A stretch of DNA of 31,854 bases from a virus: positions 1 through 31,854 of the IMG/VR virus record IMGVR_UViG_3300011992_000002; one strand, given 5' to 3'. Position 1 is the stretch's first letter. Every line of letters starts with the position of its first letter. Both the position numbers and the translations under genes were made by a program. This document shows, piece after piece, positions 13,188 through 22,318 of the stretch. The notes under the pieces were generated by a model. It made no database searches. It saw nothing but the letters and a program-made list of their open reading frames with translations, and was not told the origin of the DNA.

Positions 13188-16100
13188 TGAGGATGCACCA
13201 TGTATTTAGTCCTGCTGACGAATTCAGCGTGTCTTAACTGAGTTTTCACACTAGCATGTTCACTCGTCGGAGCCGTGACGTTGTAATTATATGTCACGCT
13301 CTGCGGTGTTCTGCTGTGTGTGCCAATGATAGGTTTAGTTGTTGTGCTATGACCTTTGTATGTGTGCGCAGAACCAGGCCCATGAGTGGGTGATGGTTTA
13401 GCCTTAACTGCATTACTTAAATCCTTAGCTTTCTTAGCGTGCTTGGCTACTTCTGGTACACTAATGCCAAACATCTGGTGTATCAGAGACTTGATCTCAT
13501 TAGCCAAACCTAACCGCTTATCACGCATACCTGAGATGATTTGCATCGCAATATTATTACCATACTTTCTATAATCAGTAAGTTGTTGCCTTAATTGCGT
13601 CATCGTCTGGTTGTGCAACAATTTTTGTCCTTCATTGAACACACCTATATACTGTGCCCACTGATTCTTACCCATACCAGCTAAAGCCTTAATCGCAGGC
13701 AGCGCACTAGGTCCGGCAGCTATCAATTGCTGGATTAACTCCTGTGGCGCACCACGTTTTTGTAACTTACCTATCTCACCATAGAACGATTTGAACTGGC
13801 TTATCTGACTCTTTATATCTTTAAAGTAATCCTGTCCAGTAAGTTTGCCACCGAACTGCAATCTATCCTGTACTGCTGGTGACTGAGTATATGGGCCCTG
13901 GAACAGTGTACCCATTACAGACTGGTTCTGCTGCAACAGTTGATCGTACATAGACATAACATTGCTGGTTATGTCTTGTAATTGTGCAGCTGTATCTTTT
14001 GCAGATTTGGTTGTCGCGGATTTTTGTTGATTAAGCATATCATTAATAGCTGCTAGTTGAGCACCTGTAGCTTTCTTCTGTAAAGCTGCAAGTGCATCTT
14101 CATATGCTTTCCAACTAGCTATTGATGGGTGTTTCTCAGCAGCAGCTTTTAGTGCTTCTACATTTTTAATTGCTGTCATATAATCAAATGGTGGTGGTGT
14201 TACAGTCGTACCTTTTACTATAGTTTTTGCGTCTTTAACAGTCTTTTTCAGTTCTGGGAAGAATCCTTTTGGTATTTCACCGAACTTAACTATACTTGCA
14301 ACATCTTTCCACGCTTTTGTTTTCATTTCTCTCTTTAAAGCAGCAGCCTCTTTTCCTGCTTCCGAGTTATCAAACTTAATCTTCTCTTTATAAGCATTTA
14401 TCATAGCTATTGTAATTACAGCACCAGGTGTCCAAGTGCCCTTAGATTTCATCTGTGCTAGTAGTTTCTTAGCTATGTCTTGTTGAGAACCGTATGGACC
14501 TGAACCAGTTAAACGATTCATAAAACCACCAAAATCTTTAGTAGCATCTTGGCCCAAATTTTTCTCAGTTGTTCCTAAAAACCCTTTGTTATAATTAACG
14601 ATGGGATTACCTTTTGCATCATAACCTTGCAATCCCATAGTTGTATCAAATCCAGGTACACCACTACCCTTAAGACCTTTCTTTACAGCATCTTCAAATG
14701 TTCTACGATAATGGATGATTACGTATGCACTTATCACTAAACCTGCTATTGATAATAATGCTGTACGCAATCCAATAGCAGCAAGTCCTGCTTCACGCAT
14801 TTTGGTAGCTAAAACAACAAATTGTGTTATTGATCTACCTAATGAAAATGCAGTTAATGCAATAGTAAGTAGAGTGAGTACATTTTTAAGACCGCCTAAC
14901 GATTTAATTACTTCACCAACTTGTTTGTGATAATTGATTAATACAAATGCCGCGCCTGCTACCAATGGTGCCATTAAAAGAAATTTAGTACCAACAGATC
15001 CTACTTCTGACCCTAGCCCACCCATAACACCTTTAGTTGTAAGCATTTCTTCTACAACTTTTCCTAGGCTTCGTAGACGCATGAATGTATAAAATCTTGT
15101 AAATGAGCCAAGTAATATCATTAAACTACCACTTAGTAATGTGCCGATAGCCACAAATGCTGTTATTTCTCCAACTAAATGTTTAGTACTAGGACTGAGT
15201 TTATTAAACCAATTCACAGCAGCTTCGATAGGCTTAGCTAAAGCCTGGAATGCTGGTATAGCGCCAGTTCCTATCTCGATAGCAATTCCCTGTAACTGAT
15301 TCTTCAACTCTACCCATTTAACTCCTTGTGATGCACCTGTTGCTGCTGCTGTTGATGCAACCGTTCCCGCTGCACTAGCAGTAGTTATACTTCGCGTGAA
15401 TTGATCTAATTGCTTTGGATCTTGCATCATAAACGTTAATGCGTTTCTAGCATTTATATATGCTGCTGATCCACCATGTTTCTTGAAAAAGTTCGCTAAT
15501 TCTAGACCTACAACTGGTAATTTCTTACGTATTACATCAATTACTTGATTTATAGGTAGAAGGAACTTACCACTTGCATCAGTAATATTAATACCCTGAC
15601 CTTTTAGATTGGCAATTAATTTAGGATTCTCAAATGCTTGCAACAAACGTGCATAACCGACAGCAGCTCTAGCATAGTTCGGGAATTTTGTAGATAAGAA
15701 GGCTAATGTACTAGCCATTTGTTGGAAACTATAGCCAGCCGCTCTAGCTGGTGCAGCAGTTTGGTTAAGACCTGTCACAAACTGACCCATCGTTACACGA
15801 CCACGGTTAACTGCTAGCTGCATAACATCCATTTGTCTAGGCAGATTTTTTAGGCCAACCCCAAAACTGTTCATAATTGTCAGACCAGCTTGAGTTACCC
15901 CATTAAGATCAACGAGTCCGGAGTTAGCTTTAGCAACTTGATTAAATTCTTTAAGTAGATCAATAGTCTTTCTTGCTTGTGCGGTCGTCGAACCCTGTCT
16001 TACTATTGAACTACCAGATAAAAGTGTGTAAGCTGCTCCCGTATAATCAGCTGGTTTAGCTACTGCCTGTCCTGATGTTAATATACCCTGGATACCAGTT

Positions 16101-16996
16101 GATAGTTTTGTACCCATCCCCAAAATCTGTGATACACTTGTACCACGTCCGGGTACAATATTAGCCTGTGTAGCAGCCAACACAGATTGTGTTTGGAATT
16201 TTGCGGCACTACGCGCCATTAAACCAAATGCTGCTGTCGCAAGAAAGCCGAGCGTCTGAAATGCCCGGCCTAAATGTTCAACATATTGTGCTCTTGTACC
16301 TAAGTTTTCAAGGCTAGTCCCTTTAGCAATCGCAAGATCAAGTCGTGTTAATGCCTCAGTTTGTGCATTTATTTGAACTGTCGTCGCTTTGATTGTTTCT
16401 TCTGCTTTGATCTGTCCCTCTATATTAGCTTCAATACCAGCTTTTATAGCTGATTGTGAATGTATCGCAGCGGCTGCTTGTGCTGCCTCAGCATTTTGTA
16501 ATGCTTTTTGAGCAGTTGCAGCCTTTGATGTTATAGTTCCACTATCCACTTGTGCTTTATTTAACCGTGTTTGTATCTCATAGGCTCTGGTTCCAAACGG
16601 TGCAGCAGCCAATTCTTCTGGTTTAAATTTTGATGCTACTCTAGTTAACTGACTTAGTTGAGCAAGATTACCTAATCTCTGTCCTTCAATTTCTTTTATT
16701 TTTCGCTGTGCATTTTCAGCAGATACAACAGAAGCAGCTTGTAATCCAGTTTGTGTACTAATTAATTTATTTAACTGTGCCCGTTTAATGCCTGTACCTA
16801 AACTTACTTGTTCGGCCTGTGCTAGTGCCTTGGCGTCTGCTAATCTCTGTCTATTACCAGTAATAATAGTTTTTTGACCTTGTAGCTGACTAACATTACG
16901 CAACCTGCCCATATCAGCACCGACTTTACGCAAGTCGTTGCTAATAAAATTGCGGGCACGAAGCGCCAGCACCATTTCGTAATAGCCATTAGCCAT
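13184..16996 (-). CDS. Tail tape measure protein
   Basis: The longest late gene, 1270 residues. Residues 1-245 are mostly coiled-coil with Lys/Gln/Ala-rich helices. Residues about 265-545 match the TP901-type phage tail domain (for example GVTQAGLTIMNSFGVGLKNL and FQQMASTLAFLSTKFPNYAR). Four hydrophobic segments lie about 607-632, 668-686, 702-725 and 742-760, as expected for tape measures that help DNA cross the host membrane. The usual rule of about 0.15 nm per residue predicts a tail near 190 nm. The ATG at 16996 overlaps the end of the frameshifted chaperone by eight bases, a typical arrangement. No peptidoglycan hydrolase motif is seen. Confidence 0.93.
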   Translation of the reverse strand: MANGYYEMVLALRARNFISNDLRKVGADMGRLRNVSQLQGQKTIITGNRQRLADAKALAQAEQVSLGTGIKRAQLNKLISTQTGLQAASVVSAENAQRKIKEIEGQRLGNLAQLSQLTRVASKFKPEELAAAPFGTRAYEIQTRLNKAQVDSGTITSKAATAQKALQNAEAAQAAAAIHSQSAIKAGIEANIEGQIKAEETIKATTVQINAQTEALTRLDLAIAKGTSLENLGTRAQYVEHLGRAFQTLGFLATAAFGLMARSAAKFQTQSVLAATQANIVPGRGTSVSQILGMGTKLSTGIQGILTSGQAVAKPADYTGAAYTLLSGSSIVRQGSTTAQARKTIDLLKEFNQVAKANSGLVDLNGVTQAGLTIMNSFGVGLKNLPRQMDVMQLAVNRGRVTMGQFVTGLNQTAAPARAAGYSFQQMASTLAFLSTKFPNYARAAVGYARLLQAFENPKLIANLKGQGINITDASGKFLLPINQVIDVIRKKLPVVGLELANFFKKHGGSAAYINARNALTFMMQDPKQLDQFTRSITTASAAGTVASTAAATGASQGVKWVELKNQLQGIAIEIGTGAIPAFQALAKPIEAAVNWFNKLSPSTKHLVGEITAFVAIGTLLSGSLMILLGSFTRFYTFMRLRSLGKVVEEMLTTKGVMGGLGSEVGSVGTKFLLMAPLVAGAAFVLINYHKQVGEVIKSLGGLKNVLTLLTIALTAFSLGRSITQFVVLATKMREAGLAAIGLRTALLSIAGLVISAYVIIHYRRTFEDAVKKGLKGSGVPGFDTTMGLQGYDAKGNPIVNYNKGFLGTTEKNLGQDATKDFGGFMNRLTGSGPYGSQQDIAKKLLAQMKSKGTWTPGAVITIAMINAYKEKIKFDNSEAGKEAAALKREMKTKAWKDVASIVKFGEIPKGFFPELKKTVKDAKTIVKGTTVTPPPFDYMTAIKNVEALKAAAEKHPSIASWKAYEDALAALQKKATGAQLAAINDMLNQQKSATTKSAKDTAAQLQDITSNVMSMYDQLLQQNQSVMGTLFQGPYTQSPAVQDRLQFGGKLTGQDYFKDIKSQISQFKSFYGEIGKLQKRGAPQELIQQLIAAGPSALPAIKALAGMGKNQWAQYIGVFNEGQKLLHNQTMTQLRQQLTDYRKYGNNIAMQIISGMRDKRLGLANEIKSLIHQMFGISVPEVAKHAKKAKDLSNAVKAKPSPTHGPGSAHTYKGHSTTTKPIIGTHSRTPQSVTYNYNVTAPTSEHASVKTQLRHAEFVSRTKYMVHPQ

Positions 16997-17725
16997 TAAT
17001 TTTATCCATATCTGCTTTTTCTTTCTCGTCTATTATACTGATAATTCTAAGCATTTTTTTAATATCGCCGGGCTTCTGATCGTACAAACCCCCACAGGAG
17101 GGTAGGACACTTAGGCGCAAACAGAGTGATGTTATCTCCAGCCATTCTAATGCAGACTCTACGACAGATTTATCAACTACTCTTACTTCTGGCGTATCGT
17201 CAAGACTTCTGATTACGTTTCCGTCGCTATCTCTAATTGGTCTGACCCATCGCTCGCCGTCGAGTTCTTTCCCTCGTCCGTTAATGATGTATTCGATCGC
17301 ATCGTAAAATCCTCTAACATCAACTCATCTTCATCTTCGTTGAGAGAGTTAATGAGTCTTTCGATTTCACTACCGACTTTAGGGTTAAGTAACTTTAAAT
17401 CTAGTGGTCGTGAGAAATCTAACTTGCGCTGGTTCTGATCTGTAAGATTATGGTCGATGATGCAATTTGCGAAGTCAAACGCAACTGCCCATTCTGTCTG
17501 TGACTCTAATTCAACGGTCGATTCAGCTTGTGCCTTTTTAGCTTGAGCAGGATTAGACCGCATCATCATCTTAGTCGCCTTATCACGACGAGTCAATTTC
17601 ATACCATAAGGCAGCGGCCGTAGGACAATGAAGCCACTCTCATCATTAGGATCATTAGGATCAGCGGGAGCACTTTTTAGCTCAAACCGCTCAGATGCAG
17701 CAGGATCAATAGTAACGACTGGCAT
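16989..17725 (-). CDS. Tail assembly chaperone, frameshifted long form
   Basis: If ribosomes slip back one base at GGATTTT (17312-17306), translation leaves frame 0 after Phe140 and continues as YDAIEYIINGRGKELDGERW, through VRPIRDSDGN, to a stop at 16991-16989. The long form is 245 residues (140 plus 105). The -1 frame is open throughout, has no start of its own and ends eight bases inside the tape measure gene, which is the standard layout for the G/GT chaperone pair. The new C-terminal part has a basic helix end IIDEKEKADMDKING. Confidence 0.78.
17213..17725 (-). CDS. Tail assembly chaperone, short form
   Basis: The 170-residue frame-0 product precedes the tape measure. It is acidic and helical, beginning MPVVTIDPAASERFELKSAP, with a segment WAVAFDFANCIIDHNL, and ends in an acidic region NEDEDELMLEDF before a low-complexity tail. 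In siphophages the gene before the tape measure encodes a G-type chaperone whose short form binds the tape measure. AAGGAG lies nine bases upstream of the ATG, after the GA-rich leader. The slippery site is at codons 139-140, near the end. Confidence 0.8.
   Translation of the reverse strand: MPVVTIDPAASERFELKSAPADPNDPNDESGFIVLRPLPYGMKLTRRDKATKMMMRSNPAQAKKAQAESTVELESQTEWAVAFDFANCIIDHNLTDQNQRKLDFSRPLDLKLLNPKVGSEIERLINSLNEDEDELMLEDFTMRSNTSLTDEGKNSTASDGSDQLEIATET
17306..17312 (-). other. Programmed -1 frameshift site GGATTTT
   Basis: On the minus strand the frame-0 codons read GAG GAT TTT ACG. The heptamer G-GAT-TTT allows tandem slippage to GGA-TTT. GGAUUUU is the documented -1 shift site of red clover necrotic mosaic virus. 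About 50 bases downstream there is a small CTCG/CGAG hairpin. Confidence 0.7.
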
Positions 17726-17741
17726 TCTCTCTCTCTCCTTA

Positions 17742-17755
17742 TTTACTTAAGTAAA
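17742..17755. promoter_or_regulatory. 14-bp palindrome upstream of the tail chaperone gene
   Basis: TTTACTTAAGTAAA is a perfect palindrome just before the GA-rich leader and AAGGAG of the chaperone gene. It may be an operator or promoter element, or contribute to the end of the upstream transcript. No promoter boxes are identifiable with certainty. Confidence 0.35.
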
Positions 17756-17766
17756 ATAGGTACTAC

Positions 17767-17799
17767 GGGTTGGAGCTACCTTAAAGGTAGCCCCAACCC
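17767..17799 (-). terminator. 14-bp hairpin between tail tube and chaperone genes
   Basis: In the minus-strand transcript GGGTTGGGGCTACC pairs with GGTAGCTCCAACCC around a TTTAA loop, with one G-U pair that would be an A-C mismatch in plus-strand RNA. The orientation therefore matches transcription. A short U-rich tract (TATTTTA) follows eight or more bases later, so it may be a weak terminator, a processing site, or a structure setting expression of tail tube against chaperone. The end of the 32-residue ORF lies in it. Confidence 0.6.
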
Positions 17800-17879
17800 T
17801 TGAACGACGCAATTGTTGTCCAGACTGCAATTAATACTAAGCATACTGTATTCAACTTAGCTCTTGCTGGATCTGTCAT
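17781..17879 (-). CDS. 32-aa single-pass membrane mini-protein
   Basis: A short ORF between tail tube and hairpin: MTDPARAKLNTVCLVLIAVW and a tail TTIASFKGWGYL, with one hydrophobic helix. AGGGG overlaps the tail tube stop and lies six bases before the ATG. Its stop lies in the loop of the 17767-17799 hairpin. Short and unrecognised, so it is a candidate rather than a firm gene. Confidence 0.35.
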   Translation of the reverse strand: MTDPARAKLNTVCLVLIAVWTTIASFKGWGYL

Positions 17880-17887
17880 TGTAGCCC

Positions 17888-18898
17888 CTAGACTATGTTG
17901 ACAGGCGACTTGCACTCGATCGTATAACCATTACCACCAGCAATTGCAAGTGCTCGCATGGTAACAGCAGCACTCACAAGATCAGCCATACCCTTCGTAT
18001 CGACCGTATAAGTATCATATGCGGTGCGATAGTTAGTGATTCTAACGGCCTCAGTAGCAGCAGCAAAGGTACTACCAACACCGCCGGCTTTGTTGCTTTC
18101 TAGTTTAATCGAGCGTAACGTATCTACCTTGAAGTTATTGTATTCTGTCTTATCGAGGAAGTCAAGTTCTGTAGTAAGTGTAACATCTGTCATACCGTAT
18201 TTGATATAGTTAGCTGCTCTACTAGGCTGAATCCTGTTTTCAGCACTAGCGTTGTGGTTAATATCGTTAGTGTAGCCGTTGAACGCAACACTTAAAGTTG
18301 CGAATGCAGGCGCAAGACCAGCAGCATCTACAAAAATACTATGGGCGTCTGCACCGAACAAACTCGCATCAATCCACGATGGAGTAGCTGCAGCAGCAGT
18401 ATTAGCTTCTGCAAGACCGAGTACGGTCGCAGTACATTCAAGTACTCCACCAGTAATTGTAAACGAGAACTGTGAAAATACGCAACCACTGTAAAGGAAC
18501 CCAACACCATTACGAATGATACAGATAGATACACCCTTACCAGTTCCGCCCGGATATGTAGCTCCTTGAGCAGTTGGTACAGCCGTATAAATATACGGCC
18601 CTACACCAGACTTAGTTACCGTATGACGACTTGCATACAGTAGATACGGCAGGTAGTTAACATCTACCTCAAAGTGAATTGGCCCTTCTACGTGATACGG
18701 TGCAGGCACCACAGATGAGTACATAGCCTGCTGTCTAATCTGTGGACTGTAATACTTGGTTTCTGTGTAAATTAATGCTTCATCGAGTATAGGCATCCAA
18801 ACTCCTACACCCGCAGCAGTAGGATCTACAGCAGTACCATAGACAGTTTCAATACCCACCCAAATAGCATTATTAGCACCAATGTCTGCATTAGCCAT
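17888..18898 (-). CDS. Tail tube protein (major tail protein)
   Basis: The 336-residue product, MANADIGANNAIWVGIETVY..., is beta-rich with several features of siphophage tail tube proteins: a GIETVYGTAVDPTAA start, a CTATVLGLAEANTAAA segment, a central repeat-like NGYTNDINHNASAENRI loop, and a C-terminal AVTMRALAIAGGNGYTIECK end. It is positioned exactly where tail tube genes occur, between tail terminator genes and the frameshifted chaperone. It overlaps the upstream gene by one base. Confidence 0.82.
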   Translation of the reverse strand: MANADIGANNAIWVGIETVYGTAVDPTAAGVGVWMPILDEALIYTETKYYSPQIRQQAMYSSVVPAPYHVEGPIHFEVDVNYLPYLLYASRHTVTKSGVGPYIYTAVPTAQGATYPGGTGKGVSICIIRNGVGFLYSGCVFSQFSFTITGGVLECTATVLGLAEANTAAAATPSWIDASLFGADAHSIFVDAAGLAPAFATLSVAFNGYTNDINHNASAENRIQPSRAANYIKYGMTDVTLTTELDFLDKTEYNNFKVDTLRSIKLESNKAGGVGSTFAAATEAVRITNYRTAYDTYTVDTKGMADLVSAAVTMRALAIAGGNGYTIECKSPVNIV

Positions 18899-19242
18899 TA
18901 CATATCACCTGCTACTACTTCACTAGGCGTATCACTAGTAGTATCAACACTACTATCAGCGCTATTACTAGTATTGTCCACAACATCAGGTGTTACCTCC
19001 GCTGGTTGTGGTAATAATGACTTAACTTCGTCTGGTGATAATGCACTAGATCCACTTATAGTTGCAATACCACCTGCCGGGAAAGCATCCTCAACAGTTT
19101 TTCCTTGTGATGCAACGAACTGCCTTTCGGTATCTTCACTAATCTCTACGGTATTACCATTTAAAACAACCCCGAGATTATTGATACCAAATGCGTGACC
19201 ATGAGGAAAATGAGGATGCTCAAATGTAATCGTATAGCTCAT
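18898..19242 (-). CDS. Hypothetical protein with Thr/Ser/Asp-rich tail, 114 aa
   Basis: Begins MSYTITFEHPHFPHGHAFGI with a VVLNGNTVEISEDTERQF beta/helix segment; the last 45 residues are low-complexity with DNTSNSADSSVDTTSDTPS. Phages often place a small protein of this type, with an N-terminal fold and an acidic tail, near the tail terminator. Function not recognised. Confidence 0.55.
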   Translation of the reverse strand: MSYTITFEHPHFPHGHAFGINNLGVVLNGNTVEISEDTERQFVASQGKTVEDAFPAGGIATISGSSALSPDEVKSLLPQPAEVTPDVVDNTSNSADSSVDTTSDTPSEVVAGDM

Positions 19243-19700
19243 TTGAACCTCCGTTGCGAAATACCGAACCAGTTTAATCGTGTACTAATTATGGCCTCTC
19301 CTTTTGTTACTCTAGGAGGTAGAACACCTGCTATTTCACTTTCTACAAAACCATAAATTATATGATTGCCTAACGTCATATCTTTTTCTAGAAAAGATAT
19401 AACTTTGGTTGCCAATGCTAAATCTTCGTAGTTCCTAGTAACACGATCTACCATCATATCAGCGTGCAACACATGAAATGCAGCGCGCATTCCAATAAGA
19501 AAAGTCTCTGTACTGTGAAGCGTCTTATCGAAATTCGCAGCCTGGATATGTATTGCAGGATATTTTGGGATCATTACCTCGTCATATTTAGCTACATATT
19601 CAAAGCCTAGATCACTCTTTTCTACATAGTCAGCTAAGAACTCTACAAGTTCTTCTGGCCTAGTTATGGTTGTAGGTGTGGTAGCTGCTACTGGACTCAT
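19239..19700 (-). CDS. Tail terminator-like protein, 153 aa
   Basis: A mixed alpha/beta protein: RPEELVEFLADYVEKSDLGF, then PAIHIQAANFDKT, a helix NYEDLALATKVISFLEKDMT and a final strand STRLNWFGISQRRFK. This order resembles tail terminator (neck) proteins. Placed between a tail-completion gene and the tail tube, which supports the call. It overlaps its neighbours by four and one bases. Confidence 0.55.
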   Translation of the reverse strand: MSPVAATTPTTITRPEELVEFLADYVEKSDLGFEYVAKYDEVMIPKYPAIHIQAANFDKTLHSTETFLIGMRAAFHVLHADMMVDRVTRNYEDLALATKVISFLEKDMTLGNHIIYGFVESEIAGVLPPRVTKGEAIISTRLNWFGISQRRFK

Positions 19701-20434
19701 TATTTCCTACCGAACTGACCACTAGATAATCTAGGTTGTCCAGATGATGTGAAACCAATTATTGGTAATGAGCCGAGTATATTGTAGCCCATTGGTCTAA
19801 CAGATCCACCACCACCTGTGGGGAATTCTTCTATTAACTGTTCTCCAAACCAGTCATCGAACTCAGCTTCTATCAATGCTATATCAAACTCATTCAATCC
19901 TATAAATTCACGCTTTGGTAAGTTACGTCCTTTACCAGTCCCGCTCTTTAGTGCCTCTGCTTCTGCCGACGTAAATGTCGGTTTCGTCATACTAGTACGG
20001 ATTTTATTTAATGCACTACCAAGAGCTCCACTTTGACTACCAGCTTGATGAAATGACATATACTCTGGTAATGCTGCCGGAACGAACCATAAAGCATCTT
20101 CACTAATTATCCAGGCATTCTCACTAGTCGCAGCTTTCTTACCAGTACCGTCTAAGACAAGTATCTCATCTTCTGGTCCACCGTGCTGTGTTTTCCACTT
20201 AAGATAATCAGGATCTAGCGGCGCCCAATCAATTCCATCTGGTCCTTTTTGTTGATCGAAGTGTATTTGCGTTGATCCTATTGCTATTTCTCTAGCTGCA
20301 AGTAACGGAGTCAACATATTGTCATATCTATTAGCCAGAGCAATCATACGTTGTTCAAACACTTCTGGCGGTGGCGACCATTCTCCTACAATAAGTGTCT
20401 CACCATCATCTAGTATGACAAAAGTGTCCGCCAC
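19700..20434 (-). CDS. Tail completion / virion morphogenesis protein (Mu gpG-like)
   Basis: The 244-residue protein has FDQQKGPDGIDWAPLDPDYL, then EILVLDGTGKK, then YMSFHQAGSQS, and a late LPKREFIGLNEFDIALIEAE. The pattern Q-x-x-PDG-x-x-W-x-PL-x-P, L-x-x-TG, Y-x-x-x-HQ-x-G and P-x-R-x-F-x-G-L is that of the phage virion morphogenesis family (Mu G-like, tail completion). It would act at the head-tail joint. Confidence 0.72.
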   Translation of the reverse strand: MADTFVILDDGETLIVGEWSPPPEVFEQRMIALANRYDNMLTPLLAAREIAIGSTQIHFDQQKGPDGIDWAPLDPDYLKWKTQHGGPEDEILVLDGTGKKAATSENAWIISEDALWFVPAALPEYMSFHQAGSQSGALGSALNKIRTSMTKPTFTSAEAEALKSGTGKGRNLPKREFIGLNEFDIALIEAEFDDWFGEQLIEEFPTGGGGSVRPMGYNILGSLPIIGFTSSGQPRLSSGQFGRK

Positions 20435-20436
20435 AT

Positions 20437-20895
20437 CTAACCGAATTTATCAGCCATAGTAAAGTAAGGTCCATCAGCATTTTTATTTGGCCAAAAATCA
20501 GCAGACGACATTGCGAGTGTGCTAATAACTAAAGCTACATCTGTTACAGGATCTAGTAAAGTCATAACTCCTGATTTAATGTCAGCAAGTTCTTGTATTG
20601 CCATATTGTACAGGTCTTGTGCATATGGAGGAATATTGACGCTATCTTCCGAATATGTTTTCTTGTATAGATATGCTGCGATAATTTTACCTGCTACACT
20701 TCTAATTTGGTCGGGGGTAGTAGTTGGATCAGCCCATGCTGCTAAGATAACTGGCAGGAAGCTACTAGCAAGCTGACCACGAATCAAACGCCATGCCTCT
20801 ACTTGGAATTGCGCAGTATTGACATCATTGGCTTCTAACTTATCGTCAGGTAGCCAAGCATTTATATCCGCGTTGCTTGCTAGTAGCTGTGCCAT
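20437..20895 (-). CDS. Head-tail connector, DUF1320-like
   Basis: 152 residues, mostly helical, with AWRLIRGQLASSFLPVILAA and IRSVAGKIIAAYLYKKTYSE, then QDLYNMAIQELADIKSGVMT. The AAYLY.K.Y......P.YA..LY..A..ELA.I..G pattern is that of gp36/DUF1320-type head-tail connector proteins. It sits between the capsid block and the tail completion gene as expected. Confidence 0.62.
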   Translation of the reverse strand: MAQLLASNADINAWLPDDKLEANDVNTAQFQVEAWRLIRGQLASSFLPVILAAWADPTTTPDQIRSVAGKIIAAYLYKKTYSEDSVNIPPYAQDLYNMAIQELADIKSGVMTLLDPVTDVALVISTLAMSSADFWPNKNADGPYFTMADKFG

Positions 20896-20897
20896 TA

Positions 20898-21254
20898 CTA
20901 AGCAGTAGCCCCACTACTAGTTGTAGTGCTGCTATCATTTGTTGCACTAGGTTCTGTATCACCAGGAGTACCGCCAACGCCAGCAATCTCAGCTTCGAGT
21001 TTTTCGCGCTCTTTTCTGAGAATGTTAAGACGATGCTCATTAGGTGACATACCCGACTGAACAACACCCTTCGGGTATTTTGTATTACGAACAGAGCCAC
21101 CTTCTAAGAGAGTAGCCCATTCCTCATCATCTACATCTAGTTCATTCTGAGTAACTGTGTCACCAGGCTTTGCTATCTTCTTCTCTAATGAATCGCCTTC
21201 ACCAGTATGATAGTGAATGGGCGACCATGCGTAGTACGTGGAATCATTAGCCAT
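20898..21254 (-). CDS. Hypothetical protein after the capsid gene, 118 aa
   Basis: The N-terminal part has a YAWSPIHYHTGEGDSLEKKI segment and ELDVDDEEWATLLEGGSVRN; then a charged coiled-coil helix (HRLNILRKEREKLEAEIAGV) and a Thr/Ser-rich tail with DSSTTTSSGATA. Similar small proteins lie between capsid and connector genes in many siphophages. No function recognised. Confidence 0.6.
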   Translation of the reverse strand: MANDSTYYAWSPIHYHTGEGDSLEKKIAKPGDTVTQNELDVDDEEWATLLEGGSVRNTKYPKGVVQSGMSPNEHRLNILRKEREKLEAEIAGVGGTPGDTEPSATNDSSTTTSSGATA

Positions 21255-21271
21255 TTAACCATTCACCACCT

Positions 21272-22318
21272 TTACGTTACGGCTGCAACAGCGGTCTTGA
21301 ACAGATAACCAGCAGTAGACGAAATGACCTTAACATCGTACTTGAATGAAGTACGCACTAAGTCCGTCTTACGATTATCTGCACGCCACCTATCGCTAGG
21401 CCGTGTAGAACCATCAGGATACAACTGTGCGAACGTCTTAGCGAACGTCTTAGTTTTCTGACCAGGGATAGGATCAACAAGTCCTAACCAAACATCAGTT
21501 CCCCAAAACGTCTGAATGTTCTCAACACTATCAATGTTGTCGGAGGCATTGAACTTACTATCAACAACAAAGATATTGAGATTAGCAGTAGCTCCTGGCG
21601 GTAAGCCGAGAAGCTGCTTCCAAGCTTCATTATCAGTGATAGCAGTGTACTGGAAACGAGCAATTAAGCGAGGATGATTCTCAATAATACCAACAGCATC
21701 AAACGGAATGATGAAGGTATTAGGCCAACGGCCCGTATCAAGGAAAATCCTCTGCATTGCAGTTTTCAAGTTTGTTATAGGATCACTGTATGCTGTCGAA
21801 GGTTGTCCAGCAGTTGCCAGTGCGTAGTTAGACCACTGAGTACCAGTACCACCACCCGTAAGAGTGATAGTATGGCTAGAAGGATAGTTAGCTACGTTGC
21901 GGAATGTGTTACTAACCTTCTGCTCATGCTCTAACATAATGGAGCGAGTGATGTATCCTACTGCATCTGCTTCGGGGTCAATCTGCAATGCACCACCGAA
22001 TACAGGATCAGCTAAACCACCCTGAGAGATTAACTCTTGACGTTCCTCGTCGTAAATCTCAGCCTGCAACGAGTGTTCCTGCGTCTTGAAGTTATCCTCA
22101 CTCCACTTCTTCGCTCCAACCGTGTTAGCCTCAGTACCCGGCTCACGGCGTGAACGATGAATTAACCAGTCTGAACGATCGAATACACGATAACGTCCTG
22201 ACTGAGTTCTTACGGGAGTCTCAGGCGCAAGCCTAAGTCCGTAAATGTTCTGCTCATAAAACCCAACACTTAACTGAGTTAAGATCGGGTCTACATAAAG
22301 TGTACCAGGATCATACAT
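21272..22318 (-). CDS. Major capsid protein
   Basis: The 348-residue product starts MYDPGTLYVDPILTQLSVGF and has the block order of phage coat proteins: an N-arm with GLRLAPETPVRTQSGRYRVF, an extended loop region HRSRREPGTEANTV, a long helix AVGYITRSIMLEHEQKV, and a late beta core NTFIIPFDAVGIIENHPRLI then NIFVVDSKFNASD, typical of Mu/HK97-like folds. It follows the DUF2190-like decoration gene and the protease/scaffold gene. The overlap with the previous gene is TAATG. Confidence 0.88.
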   Translation of the reverse strand: MYDPGTLYVDPILTQLSVGFYEQNIYGLRLAPETPVRTQSGRYRVFDRSDWLIHRSRREPGTEANTVGAKKWSEDNFKTQEHSLQAEIYDEERQELISQGGLADPVFGGALQIDPEADAVGYITRSIMLEHEQKVSNTFRNVANYPSSHTITLTGGGTGTQWSNYALATAGQPSTAYSDPITNLKTAMQRIFLDTGRWPNTFIIPFDAVGIIENHPRLIARFQYTAITDNEAWKQLLGLPPGATANLNIFVVDSKFNASDNIDSVENIQTFWGTDVWLGLVDPIPGQKTKTFAKTFAQLYPDGSTRPSDRWRADNRKTDLVRTSFKYDVKVISSTAGYLFKTAVAAVT

